6,507 nt of DNA, taken from the NCBI GenBank assembly GCA_902496595.1, contig CABVBV010000121.1, positions 1-6,507 of the forward strand. Direction: 5' to 3'. A program made the translations under genes and the position numbers. Within the stretch, counting starts at the first letter, position 1; each line of letters starts with the position of its first letter. This stretch comes from an uncultured Eubacteriales bacterium. Lineage in GTDB: Bacteria > Bacillota > Clostridia > Oscillospirales > Oscillospiraceae. The notes under the pieces are model-generated. The model saw only the letters and a program-made list of their open reading frames with translations, made no database searches and had not been told where the DNA came from. Of this stretch, positions 1 through 6,449 are shown one piece after another.

Positions 1-371
1 ATGTCCGCCACCGTGGAGCCGAACTGGCGGCGCACGTCCTCGTGCGTGGCGGGCGTGTCCTCTATGACGTCGTGCAGCAGTGCGGCGACCACCGAATCCT
101 CGTCGAGACCCTGCTCGGCGATTATCTCCGCCGTCGCCACGCAGTGCGTGACATAGGGCGAGCCGTCTCTCCGCTTCTGCCCCTCGTGGAGCTTGACAGC
201 GTACTCATAGGCGTTGCGCACCCTGCCCATGTCCATGCTTATGCTGCCTGCGAGGATCTTGGCCTCCAGGCTCTTCCAGCAATCTTCCGGATCCATGATC
301 GGCTTCGGCGACTGCGGCCTTATTATCTCATCCCTGTATTCGGAGCTCACTCCCCTGATCCCGGCGGCCAC
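1..371 (-). CDS. relA: Rel/SpoT-family (p)ppGpp synthetase/hydrolase, N-terminal part only (cut by window edge)
   Basis: The 123 visible codons are the start of a RelA/SpoT-homologue (Rel), which makes and degrades the alarmone (p)ppGpp in the cytoplasm. The HD hydrolase domain begins at about residue 50. Visible are the AYEYAVKLHEGQKRRDG stretch (54-70), a metal-binding His at 76, and the AALLHDVIEDT motif with His100-Asp101 and Glu104-Asp105. The 24-residue spacing between the two His positions matches known Rel enzymes. An intact HD motif suggests an active hydrolase, so probably a bifunctional Rel; the synthetase, TGS and ACT domains lie outside the window. The GTG start at 371 is chosen because a GGGAGGTGA ribosome site sits 7 bases upstream of it. 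It gives an N-terminus about 23 residues longer than usual; an ATG at 296 would give the usual length but has no ribosome site. The gene follows recJ with no real gap and is probably co-transcribed with it. The apt gene often found between recJ and rel in Firmicutes is absent. Confidence 0.93.
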   Translation of the reverse strand, partial: MAAGIRGVSSEYRDEIIRPQSPKPIMDPEDCWKSLEAKILAGSISMDMGRVRNAYEYAVKLHEGQKRRDGSPYVTHCVATAEIIAEQGLDEDSVVAALLHDVIEDTPATHEDVRRQFGSTVAD

Positions 372-375
372 AGGC

Positions 376-384
376 TCACCTCCC
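376..384 (-). promoter_or_regulatory. Ribosome binding site of rel, containing the recJ stop codon
   Basis: The minus strand reads GGGAGGTGA, followed by four bases and the GTG at 371. The final TGA of this site is the recJ stop codon. Ribosomes ending recJ therefore release on the rel ribosome site, an arrangement that favours translational coupling. This site decides the GTG start of rel. Confidence 0.8.
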
Positions 385-2409
385 TTCGTATTTTTCCCTG
401 AATTGTCTCAGCTTGATTATCAGAGGGTGCGAGGCGAGATCCGCCTTGCCCTGTATCTTCTGTACCTGCACCCTGATGTCGTTTCCGGTTCTCTGGGCAG
501 TTACCAGGCCCAGGTCGCGCATGACTCTCAGGCAGAGCAGCAGTTTAGCGGGGTGCATACCTCCCGGCCTCCAACCCGCCACATCTTCCAGGCTGCCGTG
601 GGCTCCGCCGCCCCTGCGCTCCAGCCAGCGCCAGACCTTCACAAAGTCGCTGCGCTCAGGACACAGATCCGAGCCGTCCCAGGGCCCGGGAAGTTTGTTG
701 TCAAGTATATCTATGCAGAGCGGCAGCGTATCCGCCCTCCTCAGGCCAAGCATGACCAGCTGAACGGAGCGGTGCCCGTGGTACTCGTTTATCTGCGGAT
801 AAAAGGCCGCATCCACACGGTCGCCTTCTCTGACCCCGAGCTCGTCCTCTCTGGTCGAGAACATCACACAGTCAAAGTATACCCCGCCCTTCTCCAGCCG
901 GAGCTTCAGGTGCCTTCCGCCGCCTATCGCGGTCACTCTGTCCAGCAGCGCATCCGTGATGCAGAGGTTCGGCCTCGGGTTGCCGCTGCCGAAGGGTTCG
1001 AGCTCGTCGAGAGACTCGACGCAATCCATCGTGAGCAGCTCCGGGTCGTCGATCCTGAGGTCGCAGACGAGGCACGGCGCCTCCGGAGGCGGCAGCTTTT
1101 TATAGTACTCGGCCAGCGCGAGCCTAAACCCCTCTACGCTGTCCCGCTTTATCGACAGCCCGGCGGCAAGCGCGTGCCCTCCGAAACCCTCCAGCCAGTC
1201 GGAGCAGGCCGAGAGCGCGTCGAAGAGGTTGAAGCCCCCGTAGCTCCTGCACGAGCCCTTTCCGCTCTCTCCGTCAAGGCAGATCATTATGGCCGGAAGC
1301 GAGAACTCCTCCGCGAGCCTCGAGGCCGCGATGCCGATGACTCCCTGGTGCCAGCCCTCTGCCGCGAGGACGATGGGGGCTTTCGGCGCCTCGCCTCTGA
1401 GCAGCCCGTGCGCATCCTCAAAAATGCCGTGCTCCAGCTCCTGCCGCTCCCGGTTGAGCCTGCAGAGCTCCGAGGCCAGCTCCGCCGCCTCCCGCTCATC
1501 CCTCGTGAGCAGCAGACTGACCGCCACGTCCGCGTGGCCCAGCCTGCCCGCCGCGTTCAGCCTTGGCGCAAGGGTGAAGCCCACGGTGGAGGCGTTTATC
1601 CGCTTTCCCGCCGCCCCAGCCTCGATGAGCAGGGCCTTGATGCCCGGCCGCTTCGGCCTGTTCAGCTGCTCCAGCCCCAGCTTCACGATGTAGCGGTTCT
1701 CACCCGTGAGAGGCATGACATCCGCTATCGTGCCCGTCGCGATGAGGTCGGCATACTCCGCAAGTATGCCATCAGCCGAGCCCTCCACCGCACAGAGCAG
1801 TTTGAAGGCCACTCCGACCCCGGCCAGGCCGGAATTGGGGTACCGGCTCCCAGGCCGCTTGGGGTCTACCACCGCCGCCGCCTCGGGCAGCGGGCAGGCC
1901 CCGCACTCGTGGTGATCGGTGATTATCATGTCCATCCCCAGAGACGCGGCGTATTCCGCCTCCGCCGCAGCTGTTATGCCGCAGTCGACGGTTATTATCA
2001 GCGAGGCTCCCCGCTGCTTTATCGTGTCCATGGCCGAGAGGTTCAGGCCGTAGCCCTCCTCCATCCTGTCCGGGATATAGGGGCTGCATTCTATCCCCTT
2101 CGACCTGAGCCAGCTCGTGACGAGGCAGGCCGAGGTGATGCCGTCCACATCGTAGTCGCCGAACACCGCCACCGTCTCGCGCCGCTCGATCGCCGTCTTG
2201 AGCCTCGAAGCCGCCTTGTCCATGTCCTCGAGCAGCATGGGGTCGCCCAGCAGCTCTGAGCCGCCCTTCAGGAAGGCCCTTGCCTCCTCGGGCGTCTCTA
2301 TGCCCCGCCTTTTTAGAAGAGCTGAAAGCAGGGGCGTGTACCCCGCCTCCACCAGCTCCTTCGGAGCCTCCGCGCCGCAGCAGGGTATTTTCCATTCACT
2401 GTACTTCAT
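376..2409 (-). CDS. recJ: Single-stranded-DNA-specific exonuclease RecJ
   Basis: The 677-residue protein is a RecJ-type 5'-3' single-strand DNA exonuclease, a cytoplasmic enzyme of recombination and mismatch or base-excision repair. The DHH phosphoesterase core shows VAVFGDYDVDG (80-90; Asp85, 87 and 89 as metal ligands), TVDCGI (140-145; Asp142), ITDHHE (163-168) and GLAGVGVAFKL (194-204). The DHHA1 half follows with LAPRLNAAGRLG (280-291), GVIGIAASRL (356-365) and GFGGHALAAG (408-417). The RecJ hallmark LEPFGSGNPRP (470-480) leads into the OB-fold that grips DNA. Residues from about 560 form a C-terminal extension like that of Firmicutes RecJ, with a CPERSDFVKVWRWL stretch (583-596). The length lies between E. 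coli RecJ (about 577) and B. subtilis RecJ (about 786). All catalytic motifs are present, so it should be active. The ATG at 2409 is the only in-frame ATG near the promoter; the ribosome site before it is unusual (see the leader hairpin). It is the first gene of the recJ-rel unit. Confidence 0.97.
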   Translation of the reverse strand: MKYSEWKIPCCGAEAPKELVEAGYTPLLSALLKRRGIETPEEARAFLKGGSELLGDPMLLEDMDKAASRLKTAIERRETVAVFGDYDVDGITSACLVTSWLRSKGIECSPYIPDRMEEGYGLNLSAMDTIKQRGASLIITVDCGITAAAEAEYAASLGMDMIITDHHECGACPLPEAAAVVDPKRPGSRYPNSGLAGVGVAFKLLCAVEGSADGILAEYADLIATGTIADVMPLTGENRYIVKLGLEQLNRPKRPGIKALLIEAGAAGKRINASTVGFTLAPRLNAAGRLGHADVAVSLLLTRDEREAAELASELCRLNRERQELEHGIFEDAHGLLRGEAPKAPIVLAAEGWHQGVIGIAASRLAEEFSLPAIMICLDGESGKGSCRSYGGFNLFDALSACSDWLEGFGGHALAAGLSIKRDSVEGFRLALAEYYKKLPPPEAPCLVCDLRIDDPELLTMDCVESLDELEPFGSGNPRPNLCITDALLDRVTAIGGGRHLKLRLEKGGVYFDCVMFSTREDELGVREGDRVDAAFYPQINEYHGHRSVQLVMLGLRRADTLPLCIDILDNKLPGPWDGSDLCPERSDFVKVWRWLERRGGGAHGSLEDVAGWRPGGMHPAKLLLCLRVMRDLGLVTAQRTGNDIRVQVQKIQGKADLASHPLIIKLRQFREKYEGR

Positions 2410-2415
2410 GCTATC

Positions 2416-2432
2416 ACGGCGTCTGACGCCGT
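2416..2432 (-). promoter_or_regulatory. Perfect hairpin in the recJ leader, between ribosome site and ATG
   Basis: The minus strand reads ACGGCGT-CAG-ACGCCGT, a perfect 7-base-pair stem with a 3-base loop, six bases upstream of the recJ ATG. It directly follows the purine stretch GAGGAAAGG (2433-2441), the only ribosome-site candidate. Linearly, that site is too far from the ATG (23 bases or more). With the stem folded, the AAAGG end is six unpaired bases plus the helix from the start. The stem has no T-run after it, so it is not a terminator. It could instead be a DNA operator. The stem is seen directly; its role is inferred. Confidence 0.6.
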
Positions 2433-2445
2433 CCTTTCCTCTTTC
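2433..2445 (-). promoter_or_regulatory. Purine-rich ribosome-site candidate of recJ
   Basis: GAAAGAGGAAAGG on the minus strand is the only Shine-Dalgarno-like stretch in the recJ leader. It is separated from the ATG by the hairpin at 2416-2432, unlike the tightly spaced sites of the other three genes in the window. Confidence 0.5.
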
Positions 2446-2461
2446 AATAGTTAATTATATT

Positions 2462-2489
2462 ATTATACCACTACCCGCCGCGATAGCAA
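2462..2489 (-). promoter_or_regulatory. Sigma-A-type promoter of the recJ-rel unit, extended -10
   Basis: On the minus strand a TTGCTA box (2484-2489, 4 of 6 to consensus) lies 16 bases before a perfect TATAAT (2462-2467). TGG directly before the -10 gives the extended TGN motif. A second TATAAT (2454-2459) lies 8 bases downstream but has no good -35 partner. Transcription should start near 2455, giving a leader of about 45 bases that contains the hairpin. The promoter begins about 20 bases past the T-run of the upstream terminator, so recJ has its own start point. Confidence 0.75.
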
Positions 2490-2504
2490 GAGCCGATTTC
2501 CCAG

Positions 2505-2549
2505 CAGCAAAAGAAAAACCGCCTTCCCTGCCGCAGCAGGGAAGGCGGT
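2505..2549 (-). terminator. Intrinsic terminator of the MMPL / heptad-protein operon
   Basis: A perfect 14-base-pair stem (arms 2518-2531 and 2536-2549, GC-rich, 4-base loop) is followed on the minus strand by TTTTTCTTTT. It begins 13 bases after the stop codon of the heptad-repeat gene. The plus strand has no T-run after the stem, so it acts in one direction only. Confidence 0.93.
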
Positions 2550-2562
2550 GCAGGCGCGGCGC

Positions 2563-4326
2563 TCAGCTGAACAGCGCCACTATCTTGTCCCAGAGTCTGG
2601 CAAAGAAACCCTGAGCCTCTTCCGCGGTCTCTTCCGGAGCCTCCTCCGACGGGGCCTCTATGCCCTCGGTGGAGATAACGAACTGCACCGAATCGGGTTC
2701 CTCATTCCGCTCGTCCAGGAAGGATTCCGGCACATATTCGCTCTCGCTGTCGCCGGAGCCGAGCAGCTCGTCTATCTGCTCCGGTATGGTCTGCGTCTCC
2801 TCGTCGAGGGTGCCGACGCCGTCCGAGAGGCTCGCGGTGCCGCTCGTCAGGCTGTTGATCCCGCTCTGGATGCTCGACCAGTTCGCCGCAAGCGTGTCCA
2901 CTCCTCCGGTGTAGCTCTTGAGCGCCTCGTTGAACTCGGCGTAATTCGCGGCGAGCTGCTCCAAGCCGCCCATGAGCTGCACAAGGCTGCCGAGATCCAC
3001 GCTGCCGCCCGTCGCGGTCAGCGCCGCCTCGATCTGGGACGCCATGGTCTCGAGCGACTCCGTGACCGTGGTTATAGACTTCGAGAACGCGGGCAGGCCC
3101 TGCTGCACCGCGGCGAAGGCGGCCTTCGTCTGCTCCCAGGTGCCCTTTACGGTCTGAGCCGCCTGATAGTTGGCTATGAGCGACTGCAGCGCCGCGCTCT
3201 CGGGGTTCGCGGCCATGAGCGCGCCGATGTCCTCCTCCGTGACGCTCGCCGCCGGTATGGCCTCTATTGCCGAAGCCAGCGCCGTATACGCCGCGGCGTA
3301 GCCCTCGTTCAGCTGGTCGATGCCCGCGCCTATCTGCTCAAGCCCGGCCTCCAGCTGCCGGAGCGCCGAGGGCAGCTGCGCCAGGGCCGAGAGGCTCACC
3401 GTGCCGCCCTCGGGCGTCTGCCCGCCCATAGAGCCTATCTGCGCGAGGGCCGCGGCTATCTGGTCGGAGGCCGCCGTGAGCTGGGCCGAGCCCTCCGAGA
3501 GCTGCGTCAGCCCGCTGCCGTACTGGCTCGCTCCGTATTTGAGCTGCGAAGCCCCGCTCGAGAGCTGGCTCGCGCCGTCATTGAGCTGGCTTATGGCGTC
3601 CACGAGCTGGTCGAGCCCGTCGGTCAGCTCGCTCATGTCGCCCAGGCTGTCCGCCACGTCGTAGGGCACGGCCGCGATAGTCATGCCGCTCATCTCAAAG
3701 TCGTGTACGTCCGCCGTCAGGCCCACGTCCCCGTCCGAGCCGGGCAGCACCATGAGCGACACGGTCTTCGAGCTGCCCGCGTTCGCCGCGGTGCCGCCCG
3801 AGACGGCGACGTTCTCGCACAGGCCGGAGTCCAGCGTTATCGTGAACTGCAGCAGGTAGTTGTCGTAGAAGCCGCCCTCTACGGCCTCGTTCTTCGAGGT
3901 CTTGATGTTTATCTCCAGCTCTCCGGACTTGCCGCCCAGCTCCTCCGGGCTTACCTCCTTGCCGTCTAGATAGTAGCTTATCTCGATATTCCAGGGCAGT
4001 TCGACCTCGGCGAGCGTGCCCTCGTAGTACCAGCGGCCGGGTTCGGCCTCGAGCGTGACGGCCCCGTCTTCGTAGCCTATGGGCGTCGTGTCGCTGAGGT
4101 TCACGACCTGGCTGTATTCGCCGTAGTGCGTGACGGTACCGGCCGACGTGACGTTCAGGGCCACTACGGCGTAGCCCTCCTTGGGCGTGCCGTCCGCGCC
4201 CAGCCTGGCGTAGATGACCTCCTCGGCCGTGAACTTTGCTTCGGAGGCCGCGCCCGCCGGGACGAAACCCAGGCAGAGGCAGACGATGAGCGCAAGGCTC
4301 AGGAATGTTGCGAGTTTACGTTTCAT
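2563..4326 (-). CDS. Secreted X-X-X-Leu-X-X-Gly heptad-repeat protein, partner of the MMPL transporter
   Basis: The 587-residue protein starts with a signal peptide (MKRKLATFLSLALIVCLCLG, then an AGAA cleavage region near 27, no lipobox), so it is exported. Residues about 30-225 form a beta-rich head (YEDGAVTLEAEPGRWYYEG, LPWNIEISYYLDGKE, DNYLLQFTITLDSG) seen, from memory, in Firmicutes proteins encoded beside MMPL transporters. Residues 231-510 are a helical rod of heptads of the X-X-X-Leu-X-X-Gly type known from YhgE/Pip proteins. The YhgE membrane segments are missing. The tail is acidic (about 525-570) with a SVQFVISTEGIE stretch and ends in an amphipathic helix FFARLWDKIVALFS (574-587). 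The ATG at 4326 is chosen because it opens the signal peptide and has an AAAGGAGGT site; the frame is open back to 4464, but that extension is shadow sequence. Its ATG overlaps the transporter stop (ATGA), implying coupled synthesis. It may act as an extracytoplasmic adaptor or cell-wall spacer for the transporter; this role is inference. Confidence 0.88.
   Translation of the reverse strand: MKRKLATFLSLALIVCLCLGFVPAGAASEAKFTAEEVIYARLGADGTPKEGYAVVALNVTSAGTVTHYGEYSQVVNLSDTTPIGYEDGAVTLEAEPGRWYYEGTLAEVELPWNIEISYYLDGKEVSPEELGGKSGELEINIKTSKNEAVEGGFYDNYLLQFTITLDSGLCENVAVSGGTAANAGSSKTVSLMVLPGSDGDVGLTADVHDFEMSGMTIAAVPYDVADSLGDMSELTDGLDQLVDAISQLNDGASQLSSGASQLKYGASQYGSGLTQLSEGSAQLTAASDQIAAALAQIGSMGGQTPEGGTVSLSALAQLPSALRQLEAGLEQIGAGIDQLNEGYAAAYTALASAIEAIPAASVTEEDIGALMAANPESAALQSLIANYQAAQTVKGTWEQTKAAFAAVQQGLPAFSKSITTVTESLETMASQIEAALTATGGSVDLGSLVQLMGGLEQLAANYAEFNEALKSYTGGVDTLAANWSSIQSGINSLTSGTASLSDGVGTLDEETQTIPEQIDELLGSGDSESEYVPESFLDERNEEPDSVQFVISTEGIEAPSEEAPEETAEEAQGFFARLWDKIVALFS
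2797..2985 (-). repeat. Heptad-repeat block 3, nine units (residues 448-510)
   Basis: Nine consecutive heptads include LVQLMGG, LEQLAAN, WSSIQSG, INSLTSG, TASLSDG and VGTLDEE. The fourth position is mostly Leu or Ile and the seventh often Gly. This is a coding repeat in the rod of the exported protein. Confidence 0.75.
3301..3384 (-). repeat. Heptad-repeat block 2, four units (residues 315-342)
   Basis: Four consecutive heptads are LAQLPSA, LRQLEAG, LEQIGAG and IDQLNEG. They are in the same register as block 1, after a 14-residue Gly-rich loop. This is a coding repeat within the exported protein. Confidence 0.75.
3427..3636 (-). repeat. Heptad-repeat block 1, ten units, visible as a 21-base DNA period (residues 231-300)
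   Basis: Ten consecutive heptads include MSELTDG, LDQLVDA, ISQLNDG, ASQLSSG, ASQLKYG, LTQLSEG and SAQLTAA. At DNA level the plus strand shows gagctg at 3478, 3499, 3541, 3562, 3583 and 3604, exact multiples of 21 bases. The codons vary between units, so these are old, diverged coding repeats and not a recent expansion. Confidence 0.85.
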
Positions 4327-6395
4327 TTCGTTTCGACCTCCTTTGCGGTCTTTTTCAGGAATCCGGCCTTCAGCGTGAGCCGGGCCGTGAGCGGATCGAA
4401 CAGCATGAGCAGCGCGGGCAGGGCCAGCAGCACCATGGCCATGGACAGCAGCGTGCCGCGGCACAGCAGGATGCCCAGCTCGGCCACGACCTCCAGCGAG
4501 GACTCAAAGCCCAGGCAGAAGCCCGCGGCGGAGAGGATGAGCCCGCTCGTCATGACGGAGATGAAGTTCTTCGTCAGCGTGCCCTCGACGGCCGCACGCT
4601 TGCCCATCGTGCGCCGGTTCACGACATAGCCCTCGGTCATCAGTATGGCGTAGTCGATGGTCGCACCGAGCTGCACCGTGTTTATGACGAGGTAGCCCAG
4701 GTAGACCAGCGGCGTATCCGTGAAATAGGGCACGGAGAGGTTTATCCAGATGGCCGACTCGATGACGAAAAGCAGGATAAAGGGCAGCGTCAGCGAGCGG
4801 AAGGTCACAAGCAGCGTGAGGAAGATGAAGGCTATGGCTATGAGGTTCACGGTAACGGAGTCGTCCGTCACGACCTCCTTCATATCCAGCAGGTTCGCGC
4901 TCTGGCCGCAGGCCCAGTACTCGTCGTAGCGCGCCGCCGCGGCCTCGCGCACCGCCGTCACGACGGCGAAGGCCTCGTCGCCCTCCTCGCCGGTGTCCGT
5001 ATATATAATAATCCTCGCGTAGTCGTCGGAGTAGAACTGAGAGGTGACGCTCTCGTCCAGGAAGCCCGAGGGTATCTTGCCCACGGTGCCGGCGTAGGAC
5101 AGGACGCTCGTCACGTGTTCAATATCCGCAATCTCCTCGGCGAGCTCGGCCTCGGCGCCGGGGTCGCCCCTGGGCACGAGCAGGACAATGGCCTGGCTCT
5201 CGCCGAACTCTGAGTTTATGAGCTCCGTATCCGCGCCGTACTGCACGCCGGGATCGGGGTTGCCCATGCCGTAGAGGAAGTCGGCGCGGCTCTGGCCGAG
5301 GAAGCAGGGCACGACCACGATGATGACGAGGATTAGCGCCGGTATGCGCACCTTGACAAAGATCTTTCCGACCCTCCCCAGTTCCGGGATGATCCTCTTG
5401 TGCCTCGTCTTGTCCATGAGCTTCATGCAGGAGAGCGCCAGCGCCGGCAGGAAGACCATGACGCTGATGTAGCTGAGCAGGACGCCCTTCACTAGATTCA
5501 GGCCCAGATCCTTGCCTATGCCGAAGCGCATGAAGATGAGCGCCAAAAAGCCGAAGACCGTCGTCGCCGCCGAGGCCGCTATGGACGAGAAGGACTCCTT
5601 TATGGCCATGCGCATGGCATCCTCGGGGTCTGCGACCTCCTTCCTGTGCCGCTCGAAGCTGTTGAGCAGGAAGATGGCGTAGTCGAGCGACACGGCCAGC
5701 TGCATGATGGGGCTCACCGACTGAGTCACGAAACTTATCTCGCCGAACACGACATTCGAGCCCATGTTCAGCACCACCGCGACTCCGATGGTCACGAGGA
5801 AGAGCAGCGGGGCTATCCACGAGGTCGTGGTGAGCAGCAGCAGGATGATGATGAGCGGCACGAGCACCAGCGCGGCGCCCACGACCTCGCTCACCACCAG
5901 CTTCTGCACGCTCGCCGTGCTCGCGGCGTTGCCCGAGATGGCTCCGCCCTCGCCGATGATCTCGTAGATGGCATCTGTTGCCTCCACTTCACGTCCGTCC
6001 TCTATCGTGACGTTGAAGAGGGCTTTGCCGTCCTTCCAGTACTGCTCCACCGTTGCCTCGTCCATGAGCTCGACAGGCGTCGTCATGTCCTCCACGTCGT
6101 CAAGCCACATGACGTCCGTCACCCCGGGAGCCTCGGCGATCTGCTCCTTCATCTCGATCGCGCCCGCAATGGTCAGGCCCGTGGCCATGACCCTGGTGTT
6201 GGGAACTCCGGAGCCGAATTCCTCCATCATGATGTCGAGCGCTACCGTGCTTTCGGCGTCCTCCGGAAGATAGTCGGTGAGGTCATAGTTGACCTCCACC
6301 CCCAGAAAAAGCACGGCACAGCAAACGGTGCAGATGAGAAACAAGGCTATCACCAGTTTTCTCCGTCTGATGACGCCCCTCGAAAATCCGTCCAT
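4323..6395 (-). CDS. MMPL-family (RND superfamily) membrane transporter
   Basis: The 690-residue membrane protein has the duplicated RND layout of about 12 helices. Helix 1 is at 14-32, then an external loop of about 140 residues (33-170), helices 2-6 (171-322), helix 7 (351-367), a second external loop (368-514) and helices 8-12 (515-666). The two external loops resemble each other (EEFGSGVPNTRVM near 58-70; SEFGESQAIVLLV near 395-407), as expected of paired porter subdomains. Both proton-relay Asp-Tyr pairs of MMPL proteins are present: Asp238-Tyr239 (SLDYAIFLL) in helix 4 and Asp581-Tyr582 (TIDYAILMT) in helix 10. It should therefore be a proton-driven exporter in the cytoplasmic membrane. 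Substrate is unknown; lipids, lytic peptides or drugs are usual for the family. It is compact, without the long insertions of mycobacterial MmpL proteins. The ATG at 6395 has an AGGAGG site 6 bases upstream. It is first in a two-gene operon behind a probably regulated promoter. Confidence 0.94.
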   Translation of the reverse strand: MDGFSRGVIRRRKLVIALFLICTVCCAVLFLGVEVNYDLTDYLPEDAESTVALDIMMEEFGSGVPNTRVMATGLTIAGAIEMKEQIAEAPGVTDVMWLDDVEDMTTPVELMDEATVEQYWKDGKALFNVTIEDGREVEATDAIYEIIGEGGAISGNAASTASVQKLVVSEVVGAALVLVPLIIILLLLTTTSWIAPLLFLVTIGVAVVLNMGSNVVFGEISFVTQSVSPIMQLAVSLDYAIFLLNSFERHRKEVADPEDAMRMAIKESFSSIAASAATTVFGFLALIFMRFGIGKDLGLNLVKGVLLSYISVMVFLPALALSCMKLMDKTRHKRIIPELGRVGKIFVKVRIPALILVIIVVVPCFLGQSRADFLYGMGNPDPGVQYGADTELINSEFGESQAIVLLVPRGDPGAEAELAEEIADIEHVTSVLSYAGTVGKIPSGFLDESVTSQFYSDDYARIIIYTDTGEEGDEAFAVVTAVREAAAARYDEYWACGQSANLLDMKEVVTDDSVTVNLIAIAFIFLTLLVTFRSLTLPFILLFVIESAIWINLSVPYFTDTPLVYLGYLVINTVQLGATIDYAILMTEGYVVNRRTMGKRAAVEGTLTKNFISVMTSGLILSAAGFCLGFESSLEVVAELGILLCRGTLLSMAMVLLALPALLMLFDPLTARLTLKAGFLKKTAKEVETK
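4336..4344 (-). promoter_or_regulatory. Ribosome binding site of the heptad-repeat gene
   Basis: AAAGGAGGT lies inside the last codons of the transporter gene, with GGAGG 10 bases before the ATG at 4326. It fixes the start at the signal peptide and rules out the longer open frame. Confidence 0.8.
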
Positions 6396-6401
6396 GGCAG
6401 G

Positions 6402-6407
6402 CCTCCT
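6402..6407 (-). promoter_or_regulatory. Ribosome binding site of the MMPL gene
   Basis: A perfect AGGAGG on the minus strand lies six bases before the ATG at 6395 and confirms that start. Confidence 0.85.
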
Positions 6408-6420
6408 AATAAACGCTGTG

Positions 6421-6449
6421 TTGACATACTTACGCTTTTATAGTATATT
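6421..6449 (+). promoter_or_regulatory. Divergent sigma-A-type promoter reading out of the right edge
   Basis: The plus strand has a perfect TTGACA (6421-6426), a 17-base spacer and TATATT (6444-6449, 5 of 6). Transcription would begin near 6456 and leave the window. No ribosome site or plausible start codon is seen before the window ends, so the gene must begin beyond 6507. A regulator of the MMPL operon is the natural guess from layout, but nothing of it is visible. Confidence 0.65.

Noticed and set aside
214..2259. 681-codon plus-strand open frame opposite recJ
   Set aside because: It lies antisense to a complete, motif-rich recJ, is rich in Arg, His and Pro in a way typical of GC-rich shadow frames, and shows no recognisable domain or ribosome site.
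2454..2459. Second TATAAT on the minus strand upstream of recJ
   Set aside because: No acceptable -35 box lies 16-18 bases before it; the upstream TATAAT with TGG and TTGCTA is the better promoter. The box may simply be part of the AT-rich start region.
3427..3636. Regular 21-base spacing that could suggest a CRISPR array or tandem satellite
   Set aside because: The units are diverged, there are no unique spacers, and the period is exactly explained by seven-residue protein repeats.
2548..3969. 473-codon plus-strand open frame opposite the heptad-repeat gene
   Set aside because: Its periodic Arg/Leu-rich content mirrors the 21-base repeats of the real gene on the other strand. It also begins inside the terminator stem.
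4327..4464. 46-residue N-terminal extension of the heptad-repeat protein starting at 4464
   Set aside because: It overlaps the end of the transporter gene in another frame, is low-complexity His/Ala/Arg-rich, and would bury the signal peptide. The ATG at 4326 has a strong ribosome site.
4305..6443. Long plus-strand frames (4305-5213 and 5646-6443) opposite the MMPL gene
   Set aside because: Both are His/Arg/Glu-rich shadows of a clear membrane transporter, with no domain of their own.
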